A DNA stretch of 32,987 nt from an uncultured Shimia sp. (GTDB taxonomy: Bacteria; Pseudomonadota; Alphaproteobacteria; Rhodobacterales; Rhodobacteraceae): positions 1 to 32,987 of the forward strand of contig NZ_CANMJE010000022.1 in NCBI RefSeq assembly GCF_947498095.1, in the 5' to 3' direction. A program made the translations under genes and the position numbers. Below are positions 9,275 through 16,512 of the stretch, in pieces; position 1 is the stretch's first letter; the number at the start of each line of letters is the position of its first letter. The notes under the pieces were generated by a model, which saw only the letters and a program-made list of their open reading frames with translations, was not told the origin of the DNA and searched no databases.

Positions 9275-9302
9275 CCTTGCCCAAACAAATGTTCGGGCAA
9301 GG
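9275..9302 (-). promoter_or_regulatory. Intercistronic stem-loop between solute-binding protein and permease genes
   Basis: On the minus strand CCTTGCCC and GGGCAAGG form an 8-bp stem that extends through a G-T pair and AAC/GTT to about 12 bp around a four-base loop. No U-tract follows, so it is not a simple terminator. In many importer operons such a hairpin after the binding-protein gene blocks 3' exonuclease decay and keeps that mRNA more abundant than the permease part. That role is inferred here from position and structure. Confidence 0.6.
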
Positions 9303-9312
9303 TGTTATTGGA

Positions 9313-10422
9313 TCAGCTAATTGCTTCGAGGAACGCGTTCACGGCATCGCCACCGTTTTCACCCCACCATGTTGGATCATTGAAGGCAACGCCATCAATG
9401 TTCATAGCCGAAGTAATGGCATAGGGTTGCTGACCTTCGGGGATATTATCGAATGCAGCAGGGTTTGAAGGTGTCATGCCAAGGCAATCAAGCAGTTGCA
9501 GTTGAGCATCCGGATCCTGTGCCTGAGCAATGAACTTCATGATCTCTTCGCGACCGGCCGGGTTTCCCTTGGGCACGATATACGCACCTGGCATCGCCAG
9601 CGCCTGGTTCATTACCAGCTTGTAGCGACCTTCAGTATCCTCTTCGATGTTACGTCCACGGTTCTGCCAAACCATGCCCATAGAGACTTCGCCGTTGACA
9701 CACATCGAATGCGCCTCGGCCCCGGACCCCCAGTACAGGCTGTCGTTCTTCATGCCTTTGATCTTGTTCAGGGCACGATCCATGTCCAGCGGATACAGGG
9801 CATCTTTGTCCACGCCATCAGCCATCAGGGCCGCTTCGAGTGAGCCATTGGCCCATTTGTAGAGCGAACGTTTGCCGGGGAACTTGGCTGTGTCAAAGAA
9901 ATCAGCCCAGGAATTGGGTGGATTGTCGCCATAGGCTTCGGTGTCATAAACAAAGGCATAGCCATAAAGAATGATCGAAACACCGTGCTCCAACGCATAG
10001 TTTGGCAGGGTTTTGTCTTTGCTGACCACGTTGTAATCGATGGGTTCAAGATGGCCCGTCGGGCCAAGCGCGACGGCATCGAACAAGTCTGCATCGCAGA
10101 CGTCGGCAGTGACATTGCCGCTGTCGACCATTTCTTTGATCTTACCCTGCAGCGGGCCAGATGTGTCAAAGCGCAAAGGAAGACCGCCTGCAGCTTCGTG
10201 TGGTTTGCCGATTGCACCACCGTGGCATTCTTCGGACTGACCGCCCCAGTTCCACATTACGATGTAATCTGCGGCTGCTTCCGCGCCACCGGGAAAGCTT
10301 GCTGCCGAAGCGAATCCGGTCATCGCGCAAAGGGTCAAAAAGCCACGGCGATTCAATCTGCCTTCTTTAAAGGCTTTTGCCCCGTCCACGAGGGTCTCGC
10401 GCATAAACTGCTTGTCTTGCAT
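9313..10422 (-). CDS. Extracellular solute-binding protein, PotD-like, Tat-exported
   Basis: A 369-residue periplasmic binding protein of the spermidine/putrescine family. The N-terminus carries a twin-arginine signal: NRRGFLTL near residues 23-30, then a hydrophobic stretch and cleavage around AEAAA (about 46-50). Tat export implies folding in the cytoplasm. The mature protein has the PotD-like order, starting YIVMWNWGG and with the hinge and ligand region near SILYGYAFVYDTEA. It has many Trp and Tyr residues, suited to cation-pi binding of amines or trimethylammonium groups, though I cannot assign ligand residues. A strong AGGAG ribosome-binding site precedes the ATG. The gap to the upstream ATPase gene is 87 bases and may hold extra regulation. 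Confidence 0.9.
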   Translation of the reverse strand: MQDKQFMRETLVDGAKAFKEGRLNRRGFLTLCAMTGFASAASFPGGAEAAADYIVMWNWGGQSEECHGGAIGKPHEAAGGLPLRFDTSGPLQGKIKEMVDSGNVTADVCDADLFDAVALGPTGHLEPIDYNVVSKDKTLPNYALEHGVSIILYGYAFVYDTEAYGDNPPNSWADFFDTAKFPGKRSLYKWANGSLEAALMADGVDKDALYPLDMDRALNKIKGMKNDSLYWGSGAEAHSMCVNGEVSMGMVWQNRGRNIEEDTEGRYKLVMNQALAMPGAYIVPKGNPAGREEIMKFIAQAQDPDAQLQLLDCLGMTPSNPAAFDNIPEGQQPYAITSAMNIDGVAFNDPTWWGENGGDAVNAFLEAIS

Positions 10423-10509
10423 AGTCAGTCTCCTTGTTGGTTCGCCGGTTCATTGCCGGCAATTGAAAAACGACACCATTGATTGGCGTTCTGTTAGTTG
10501 GTTATTTTA

Positions 10510-11514
10510 TTATTCTTCAAGCTTCACGGCAGCGCCTTTATCCCAAAACAGGTCGGCACTTTGGCCTTCCGCAAGAGGATCTCGATTGCGCCATGAATCA
10601 ATATCTACTTCCAGCTCTTCGCCGTCGGTGGTCAGGAACATGATCCTTTGCATCGATCCAAAATAAGTGATCGACTGGATGGTCCCGCTAAGGCGTGGTT
10701 CACCTTCTCCCGTGCCTGATGGGCGAATATCGATCTTTTCGGGCCGCAACGCATAGACACCGTCCGAACGGTGCAAGAAATTGCTTTTCCCAAGGAACCC
10801 GGCCGCGAATTCGTTGATCGGCTTTTCATACAGCTCATAAGGTGTGCCAACCTGTTCAACAGCGCCGTCGCGCATGATAACAATGCGGTCTGACATCGAC
10901 AGGGCTTCTTCTTGATCGTGCGTCACGTAGATAAAGGTGGTGCCCACCCTTCTGTGAATGTCTTTTAGCTGATCCTGCACTTCGACGCGCAATTTCTTGT
11001 CGAGCGCACCAAGCGGCTCATCCAACAATAGCACGGGCGGCTCAAAACAAAGCGCACGTGCCAAAGCCACCCTCTGCTGCTGCCCACCAGACAGCTGGCC
11101 TGGCTTGCGATCCGCAAATTCTGTGAGTTGCACCAGGTCCAGCATTTCGTTCACTTTTTCGCGGATCTCGCTCTCGGGGCGTTTGCGCACGCTCAGCGCA
11201 TACCCAACGTTCTCCCGCACGGTCATATGCGGGAAAAGGGCATACCCCTGAAACACCATGCCAAAGTTGCGCTTTTCGGCCGGCACGTCCGATATTGAAT
11301 TGCCGTCCAAAGCAATGTCCCCGGTGGTGATATCGAGGAAACCAGCTATCATCATCAAAAGCGTTGTCTTGCCCGATCCGGACGGTCCCAAAAGGGTCAG
11401 AAACTCTCCACGCTGAATTTCAAGATCGATACCGTCGACCGCGCAAAACGTGCCAAAATACTTGGAGACGTTTCGGACTTGAAGGCTGCCTTTATCACTG
11501 TTGGCTTCAAACAT
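10510..11514 (-). CDS. ABC transporter ATPase, PotA-like
   Basis: A 334-residue importer ATPase. Walker A is GPSGSGKTT (about residues 43-51), the signature is LSGGQQQRVALARAL, Walker B is VLLLDEPLGALD and the switch His is in THDQEEA. A C-terminal TOBE-like regulatory domain (about 240-334) follows, as in PotA/MalK-type proteins. It drives uptake through the two permeases encoded downstream. Its ATG starts one base after the BKACE stop codon (TAAGATG), so the two are translationally linked and the cleavage enzyme is tied to this importer. Confidence 0.93.
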   Translation of the reverse strand: MFEANSDKGSLQVRNVSKYFGTFCAVDGIDLEIQRGEFLTLLGPSGSGKTTLLMMIAGFLDITTGDIALDGNSISDVPAEKRNFGMVFQGYALFPHMTVRENVGYALSVRKRPESEIREKVNEMLDLVQLTEFADRKPGQLSGGQQQRVALARALCFEPPVLLLDEPLGALDKKLRVEVQDQLKDIHRRVGTTFIYVTHDQEEALSMSDRIVIMRDGAVEQVGTPYELYEKPINEFAAGFLGKSNFLHRSDGVYALRPEKIDIRPSGTGEGEPRLSGTIQSITYFGSMQRIMFLTTDGEELEVDIDSWRNRDPLAEGQSADLFWDKGAAVKLEE

Positions 11515-11515
11515 C

Positions 11516-12406
11516 TTAGGTCTCCGCCCCGCGCAATTTAAGCTTGTCGCGCGCTTCCTGAGGTGTCACCGCACGTCCCCCCATACGTTCGATGATCTCG
11601 ATTACGCGTGTCACCAATTGACCGTTCGTGGCCAGAACGCCCCGGTCAAGAAACAGGTTGTCTTCCAAACCGACACGAACATTGCCGCCCATCGCGACAG
11701 CTGCGGCCGCCATTGGCATCTGCATCCGAGAAATTCCAAACCCAGCCCAGCTTGCATCAATAGGAAGATGATCTTTCATCACCTTCATGGTGTCGACGCT
11801 TTGATCCGCACCCCATGGAATACCTAGGCAAATCTGGAACATGGGCGGATCGGCAATCAGGCCCTCGTTAATCATTTGGCGTGCAAACCGAATATGGCCC
11901 AGTTCAAACACTTCCAGTTCGGGTTTCACACCCCACTCGCGCACTTTCTCGGCCATGTAGCGCAATGTGGGCGGTGTCGAAATATAGATGTTGTCACCAT
12001 CCCCAAAGTTCAGCGTCCCGCAGTCCAACGAACAAATATCCGGGCGGCATTCTTCGATGTGGATCAGACGTTCTTCGGCGCTGATCATGTCGGTGCCCGG
12101 ACCCGGCATCGCCGGATTGTCGGCATCCTGAATCCAATCACCGCCCATGCCGGCCGTGAGGTTGATAATCACATCGGTGTCGCTGTCGCGAACACGATCA
12201 ACCACTTCTTTGAACAGCTTCGGATCACGCGATCCCTGCCCGGTTTCTGGATCACGAACATGAATGTGCGCCACCGCAGCGCCAGCCTTGGCAGCTTCAA
12301 TTGCAGCGTCTGCAACTTCCTTGGGCGTAACCGGCACATGCGGGCTACGATCGGTGGTAGCTCCTGCTCCCGTGACCGCGCAGGTCACAACAACATCGTA
12401 ATTCAT
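11516..12406 (-). CDS. BKACE family (DUF849) beta-keto acid cleavage enzyme, probable 3-dehydrocarnitine type
   Basis: A 296-residue TIM-barrel enzyme of the 3-keto-5-aminohexanoate cleavage family. These condense acetyl-CoA with a beta-keto acid and split it into acetoacetate and a new acyl-CoA. The zinc-binding His pair is in [11 protein letters not shown] (His47 and His49). Further family blocks are [42 protein letters not shown] and [18 protein letters not shown]. From memory these resemble the dehydrocarnitine-cleaving CdhC group in pseudomonads; that subgroup call needs a tree. The start used is MNYDVVVTC, with AAGGAAA upstream; the longer frame extends into the promoter region. It is the first gene of the transporter operon, opposite a CdhR-like regulator. 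If the subgroup is right, the product is betainyl-CoA plus acetoacetate. Confidence 0.85.
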   Translation of the reverse strand: MNYDVVVTCAVTGAGATTDRSPHVPVTPKEVADAAIEAAKAGAAVAHIHVRDPETGQGSRDPKLFKEVVDRVRDSDTDVIINLTAGMGGDWIQDADNPAMPGPGTDMISAEERLIHIEECRPDICSLDCGTLNFGDGDNIYISTPPTLRYMAEKVREWGVKPELEVFELGHIRFARQMINEGLIADPPMFQICLGIPWGADQSVDTMKVMKDHLPIDASWAGFGISRMQMPMAAAAVAMGGNVRVGLEDNLFLDRGVLATNGQLVTRVIEIIERMGGRAVTPQEARDKLKLRGAET

Positions 12407-12536
12407 CGTCGCGTTTCCTTGTTCTTTCTTCCATTGTGGTGAACGAGGCAACAAATTATTTGTCGATTATTCGCCTATAATTGCCTAATAGTGACGAAAT
12501 TTCGTACCTTTTTCGGGAATCATCGGGGAGCCAAAA
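12407..12536. promoter_or_regulatory. Divergent promoter/operator region between BKACE operon and AraC-type regulator
   Basis: An A+T-rich 130-base intergenic region with two palindromes: ACAAAT-T-ATTTGT at 12451-12463 and ACGAAATTTCGT at 12494-12505. Their centres are about 42 bases apart, roughly four helical turns. Between them GCCTA occurs twice, 10 bases apart (12473 and 12483), in GCCTATAATT and GCCTAATAGT. These are good candidates for binding by the adjacent AraC-type regulator. No clear -35/-10 pair can be assigned with confidence. Confidence 0.5.
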
Positions 12537-13601
12537 ATGGATGTGGAATTCGATCAGCTTACTGAACGCGGAGAGACTCACATGGTCTTCGTCGTTATTC
12601 CGCGATTCAATTTGGGCACCTTGGTCAACATGATCGAGACAATGCGAATTGCGAACTACTTGTCATCACAAAAATCCTTTTCTTGGGAGGTCGTGTCCTT
12701 CGAAGAGGAGCGTGTCATAGCCAGCAGCGGCATAACGGTGAAGGCCTCAACCGACGTAGAAAACGTGCGCCCCGCAAGCTATGTTTTTGTTCTGGCAAGC
12801 TGGGGAGGGGAGCATTACGACAACCGTAACCTGCTGTCGTGGATCCGAAGACGCTCACGTCAGGGCGAAACAATCTGTGCTGTGGAGCTCGGGTGTTATC
12901 CCGTCGCAAAGGCCGGTCTATTGGCCGAAAAAGAAGCGACAACACACTGGTCTTGGATGAATGGCTTTCAAGAGACGTTTGACAACATTGACGTCAAAGA
13001 ACAGGTGTTCACCACCAGCAATCGGGTTCTGACCTGTGCGGGTGCAATGGCTGTTGTGGATCTGATGTTATACATCATCGAAACCATTCACGGCAGCGCC
13101 TTTTCTGGCGAAATTGCCGACCAGATGATGGTCCATTCAATACGCGAAAAAACTGCGCCTCAACGAAGAACCATGGGCCATGGGACTGTGACCTTACCTC
13201 CAGTAATCCGCGAGGCTATCTCGCTGATTGAACGCAATATCGAGGAGCCATTGAGCGTGCCCGAAGTCGCGGAGGCACTGGGTGTTTCGCAAAGGCAGCT
13301 TGAGCGAAATTTCAAGAAGCAGATTGGTTGCACGGTAGTTCAGTTCAGTCTCTTGTTGCGATTGCAACGCGCGCGGCTTTTGCTGATCTCGACCACTTTG
13401 AGCGTGCGTGAAATCGCCACCGCATCTGGCTTTAACACCCTTTCTCACTTTGCCTATTCATTTGGAAGGTTCTTCGACAGACGACCTTCCGAGTATCGCG
13501 AAGCCTGGCCCCAAGATGAATCCGCCCCCAGTTGGCCGGGTACGCTCTCGGAATTCATCGCCTCTTTGCAACTAAAGCAGCGGAATCAAAATACCCCATA
13601 A
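12537..13601 (+). CDS. GlxA/CdhR-type AraC-family transcriptional regulator (DJ-1/PfpI + HTH)
   Basis: A 354-residue regulator. An N-terminal DJ-1/PfpI (class I amidotransferase-like) domain spans about residues 15-195, with the segment AVELGCYPVAKAGLL at the position of the nucleophile elbow and then ATTHW. A C-terminal AraC DNA-binding domain (about 222-325) has two helix-turn-helices: LSVPEVAEALGVSQRQLERNF and VREIATASGFNTLSHFAYSF. Pseudomonad regulators of this architecture, CdhR and GbdR, respond to carnitine and glycine betaine, which fits the enzymes next to it. A GGGGAG ribosome-binding site sits before the ATG. It likely controls the BKACE-transporter operon across the shared intergenic region, and perhaps the 17994-13648 and 18137-25110 operons, whose common promoter region shares the octamer AATTTCGT. 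Ligand is inferred. Confidence 0.88.
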   Translation: MDVEFDQLTERGETHMVFVVIPRFNLGTLVNMIETMRIANYLSSQKSFSWEVVSFEEERVIASSGITVKASTDVENVRPASYVFVLASWGGEHYDNRNLLSWIRRRSRQGETICAVELGCYPVAKAGLLAEKEATTHWSWMNGFQETFDNIDVKEQVFTTSNRVLTCAGAMAVVDLMLYIIETIHGSAFSGEIADQMMVHSIREKTAPQRRTMGHGTVTLPPVIREAISLIERNIEEPLSVPEVAEALGVSQRQLERNFKKQIGCTVVQFSLLLRLQRARLLLISTTLSVREIATASGFNTLSHFAYSFGRFFDRRPSEYREAWPQDESAPSWPGTLSEFIASLQLKQRNQNTP

Positions 13602-13624
13602 CCTGGTCGGTAACGGGGTATTTT
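13588..13624. terminator. Bidirectional intrinsic terminator
   Basis: AAAATACCCC and GGGGTATTTT form a perfect 10-bp inverted repeat around a 17-base loop. Each strand therefore has a G/C stem followed by T residues. It overlaps the stop codon of the AraC-type regulator and lies 23 bases past the stop of the carnitine-dehydrogenase-like gene on the other strand, so it ends both convergent transcripts. Confidence 0.8.
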
Positions 13625-13647
13625 ACTAAATTGCTTTTGATGTCTGC

Positions 13648-14598
13648 TCAGTTGTCTTCTCTCGACGATCTGAGTGCATTCAAAAGCGCAACAATCTCTT
13701 TGTCGCGTTGAGCAGCCATGTCGGAAAAGTGCTGATCGCCAGCGATCTCATTACATCCATCAACCATACGATCCCGTAGGTTTTGAGTGAGTTCCGGAGC
13801 CTCAAGCCGCGTCCATGGCAACTTCAGTGCCGGACCAAACTGATCGAGGTTTGTGGCCATGCCACCTTCTCCACATGCCACATGAAAAGCCATGCATTGC
13901 CCCTGTGCCATCATGCGTGGTGCCGGTCCATTCATCAGGGCAATGTCAATGTCTTCCGGCGTGGCTTCGCCATTGGCAACCATGTGCAACGCTTCACGCC
14001 ACAGGGCTTCTTGGAGGCGCGTGGCGACAAAGCCGGGGATTTCTTTTTTCATCATCAACGGCGCCTTGCCAGCAATGCGATAAAACTCTCCGGCCCAATG
14101 AACGGCATCGGGTGCTGTGTCGTCACCGCCCACGATCTCGACCAATGGCAAAAGATAGGGCGGATTGAACGGGTGGCCAATCACGCAACGCTCTGGCGTG
14201 CAACATTTAGCTTGAATGTCGCTCATCATCAGACCCGAAGTCGATGAGCCGATAACCACATTCGCGGGAACGATCTCGCCCAGCCTGCGATAAAGTTCTT
14301 GCTTCATCTCCAAATTTTCGGGCGCGCTTTCCTGAATGAACTCTGCGCCTTCAACCGCCTCTTCGATATCAGTCTCAATGGTCAGCCGATCCAGAGAGGC
14401 ACCCTCGGCCAGGCCCAGAGCAGTCAGGCTGATCCAGGCGGTATCCAAAATGGTGCGAAAGGCAGGAATTTCGTCTTCACTGTGAAGATAGGTGGTGACG
14501 TCATAACCGCGCGCCAGAAAATGCGCGGTCCAGCCGCCCCCGATGGGCCCGCCGCCAATGCTGGCAACGCGCCTCACGTCCTGAGGGTTGGGATACAT
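13648..14598 (-). CDS. L-carnitine dehydrogenase-like 3-hydroxyacyl-CoA dehydrogenase family protein
   Basis: A 316-residue NAD-dependent dehydrogenase. The dinucleotide-binding loop is VASIGGGPIGGGW near residue 11. The hydroxyacyl-CoA dehydrogenase signature includes IGSSTSG and the catalytic His in VIGHPFNPPYLLPLVEIVGG. The C-terminal domain has FVATRLQEALWREALH. The pattern HPFNPxYLLPLVE and the later GEGGMA...QFGP...LPWT match the L-carnitine dehydrogenase (LcdH/CdhA) branch, which oxidises carnitine to 3-dehydrocarnitine. Some alphaproteobacterial LcdH proteins carry a C-terminal betainyl-CoA thioesterase; that domain is absent here. The start at 14598 is one base after the CaiD-like stop (TAGCATG); a longer in-frame start would overlap that gene. 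It pairs logically with the BKACE enzyme. Substrate is likely but unproven. Confidence 0.82.
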   Translation of the reverse strand: MYPNPQDVRRVASIGGGPIGGGWTAHFLARGYDVTTYLHSEDEIPAFRTILDTAWISLTALGLAEGASLDRLTIETDIEEAVEGAEFIQESAPENLEMKQELYRRLGEIVPANVVIGSSTSGLMMSDIQAKCCTPERCVIGHPFNPPYLLPLVEIVGGDDTAPDAVHWAGEFYRIAGKAPLMMKKEIPGFVATRLQEALWREALHMVANGEATPEDIDIALMNGPAPRMMAQGQCMAFHVACGEGGMATNLDQFGPALKLPWTRLEAPELTQNLRDRMVDGCNEIAGDQHFSDMAAQRDKEIVALLNALRSSREDN

Positions 14599-14599
14599 G

Positions 14600-15403
14600 C
14601 TATTTGCCCTTAAAGTTGGGTTCGCGCTTTTCGACGAATGCCGCCACACCTTCTGCCGCATCATCCGATTTCAGCATCTTGCGGTAAACCGGCATCGGAT
14701 CGGTGCGCATTTTGTGGAACGCCTCTTCCAATGGCACGCATTCAATGGTGCGCTGTACCTCTTTGACGCTTTGCATCGCCAGCGGAGCGGACCACGCCAA
14801 CGATGCCGCCCATTCGCGGGCTGCTTCCATCAGTTGATCTTTGGGCACAACTTTGTTGACCAGGCCATAATGCGCAGCCTCAGCCGCGGGCATGCGACGG
14901 CCCAGATAGAACATCTCCATCGCGATATTGTGTGGTATGCGCCGTGGCAGGCGCTGCAGAGCACCGGCATCAGGCACGATGCCCAGCGGCATTTCGGGCA
15001 AACCAAATTCGACGTGATCGGCCGCAATCAGCAGATCACAGGCCAGCGCCATCTCAAACCCGCCGCCAATGGCCAGACCATTGATCGCGGCTATCACCGG
15101 TTTGTTCAGAAACCAGTTTTCGGTCAGGCCGGTGAAACCGCCGTCGCCGTAATCGTCCGTTTCCCACCAGTTATCGAGCTGCATTTCGCCCGAATTCAGG
15201 GCCTTGAGGTCCCACCCTGCGGAAAAGATCTTGTCCCCTCCGCAGGTCAGAATGGCGACCCGAAGCTCCGGGTCGTCATGCAGTTCTTTGAAAGCCGCCG
15301 CGAGAGCCTGAGAAGTAGCAACATCAATCGCATTGACCTTTGGCCGGTCTAACGTGATCTCCAATACATGCCCGTCGCGCCGGGTTGTGACACCTTCTGT
15401 CAT
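14600..15403 (-). CDS. caiD: Enoyl-CoA hydratase/isomerase, carnitinyl-CoA dehydratase (CaiD)-like
   Basis: A 267-residue crotonase. The oxyanion-hole segments are FSAGWDLKALNSGE and NGLAIGGGFEMALACDLLIAA, and the active-site Glu lies in LPEMPLGIVPDAGALQRLP. The motifs LEITLDRPKVNAID, FSAGWDLKA and GGGFE, and the ending AFVEKREPNFKGK, follow E. coli CaiD closely, as recalled from family knowledge. It would hydrate crotonobetainyl-CoA to L-carnitinyl-CoA. An AGGA ribosome-binding site precedes the ATG. It sits between the flavin monooxygenase gene (48-base gap) and the carnitine-dehydrogenase-like gene, which would act on the freed carnitine. A different gamma-trialkylamino or branched enoyl-CoA remains possible. 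Confidence 0.82.
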   Translation of the reverse strand: MTEGVTTRRDGHVLEITLDRPKVNAIDVATSQALAAAFKELHDDPELRVAILTCGGDKIFSAGWDLKALNSGEMQLDNWWETDDYGDGGFTGLTENWFLNKPVIAAINGLAIGGGFEMALACDLLIAADHVEFGLPEMPLGIVPDAGALQRLPRRIPHNIAMEMFYLGRRMPAAEAAHYGLVNKVVPKDQLMEAAREWAASLAWSAPLAMQSVKEVQRTIECVPLEEAFHKMRTDPMPVYRKMLKSDDAAEGVAAFVEKREPNFKGK

Positions 15404-15451
15404 GTTGTTTTCCTGTTCTTACGTGTTTAGCTGCGTTTCCAAGACTAACCT

Positions 15452-16486
15452 TTAAGAAAAGGCAGGCATGACTTTGTCACAGAACAGCTCGAGCGAGCGT
15501 TTTTGTTCTTTGTGCCCCAAACCAAGGCTGGCGTAGTAAATATAGTTATCGACACCGATGTCCTGATATCCTTTCAGCTTTTCAATCACTCCGTCTGGTG
15601 TGCCGAACATCAGGTTCTCGGTCAGCATGTCGGCGTCGTACTCGGCCCGGTTTTCAAGGCTTTCCAGCGCAACCGGCTTGGCAAAGCCGTTTTCAACATC
15701 GCCTAAGTTTTTGAAGTAATTCTCAAACTGCCCCAATTGAACACGCGCCGCATTGAGCGGCACGGTCACATCTTCGGGCCGATCGTAAACGGCAGTGTGG
15801 CGCATCATTGCCATCTGAGGGCGTTTACAGCCGGGGTTGTTGTCAACCGCCTCTTGCAGGCGTTCCATATACAGTGCGGCTTCACTCATCGGGCGAGTCA
15901 GTGGCCAAGACTGGATGTTGTAGCCGTTTTTGACGGCATAATCGAAGGTAATCGGCGCACGCGCCGCGACCCAGATCGGCACGTCCTTTTGTACCGGCTT
16001 TGGTACCGAAGTCGACGTCGGGTAAGACCAGAACTCTCCGTCCAGCGCGTGATCGCCAGCCCAGAGCGCGCGCACTGCAGGCAGCATTTCCTGCATGTAA
16101 CGCCAGGCATCCGATTGTTTCAGGCCCGGATGCATGCGGTCAAACTCGCGCTGGTACGCGCCGGATCCGATGCCAAATTCCAGACGTCCATCGCTGAGAA
16201 GATCAGTCATAGCGGCTTCGCCAGCCAAGCGGATCGGAGACCAGTATGGCGCCACGGCCACAGCCGTGCCAAGACGGATTTTACTGGTGTGTTCCGCCCA
16301 CCAGGTCAAAAGTTGGAACGGGTTTGGGGCAATGGTCATTTCCATGGCATGGTGCTCTGCCGCCCAGACGACATCAAAACCGCCCTGTTCAGCCATTTTC
16401 ACCATATCTAGTGTGTGATCGCGGACCGTCTTCATATCAAGGCTCGGGTCCATGCGCTCCATGTTAACTGCAAGTTGGAACTTCAT
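15452..16486 (-). CDS. LLM-class flavin-dependent oxidoreductase (luciferase-like monooxygenase)
   Basis: A 344-residue bacterial-luciferase-like TIM barrel. Family features include GGFDVVWAAEHHAM near residue 35, IRLGTAVAVAPYWSPIRLAGEAAM, LSDGRLEFGIGSGAYQREF and the C-terminal GTPDGVIEKLKGYQDIGVDNY. These enzymes use reduced FMN supplied by a partner reductase to insert oxygen and break C-N, C-S or C-C bonds. The obvious partner is the flavin-reductase domain of the fusion protein encoded across the divergent promoter. RutA and TgnB, which open pyrimidine and N-methylpyridinium rings, belong to the same superfamily; orthology is not claimed. A GGAG ribosome-binding site supports the start. 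It lies 26 bases after the aldehyde dehydrogenase gene. Substrate unknown. Confidence 0.88.
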   Translation of the reverse strand: MKFQLAVNMERMDPSLDMKTVRDHTLDMVKMAEQGGFDVVWAAEHHAMEMTIAPNPFQLLTWWAEHTSKIRLGTAVAVAPYWSPIRLAGEAAMTDLLSDGRLEFGIGSGAYQREFDRMHPGLKQSDAWRYMQEMLPAVRALWAGDHALDGEFWSYPTSTSVPKPVQKDVPIWVAARAPITFDYAVKNGYNIQSWPLTRPMSEAALYMERLQEAVDNNPGCKRPQMAMMRHTAVYDRPEDVTVPLNAARVQLGQFENYFKNLGDVENGFAKPVALESLENRAEYDADMLTENLMFGTPDGVIEKLKGYQDIGVDNYIYYASLGLGHKEQKRSLELFCDKVMPAFS

Positions 16487-16512
16487 AGGTCTTACTCCGT
16501 GTTTCGCTGAAA

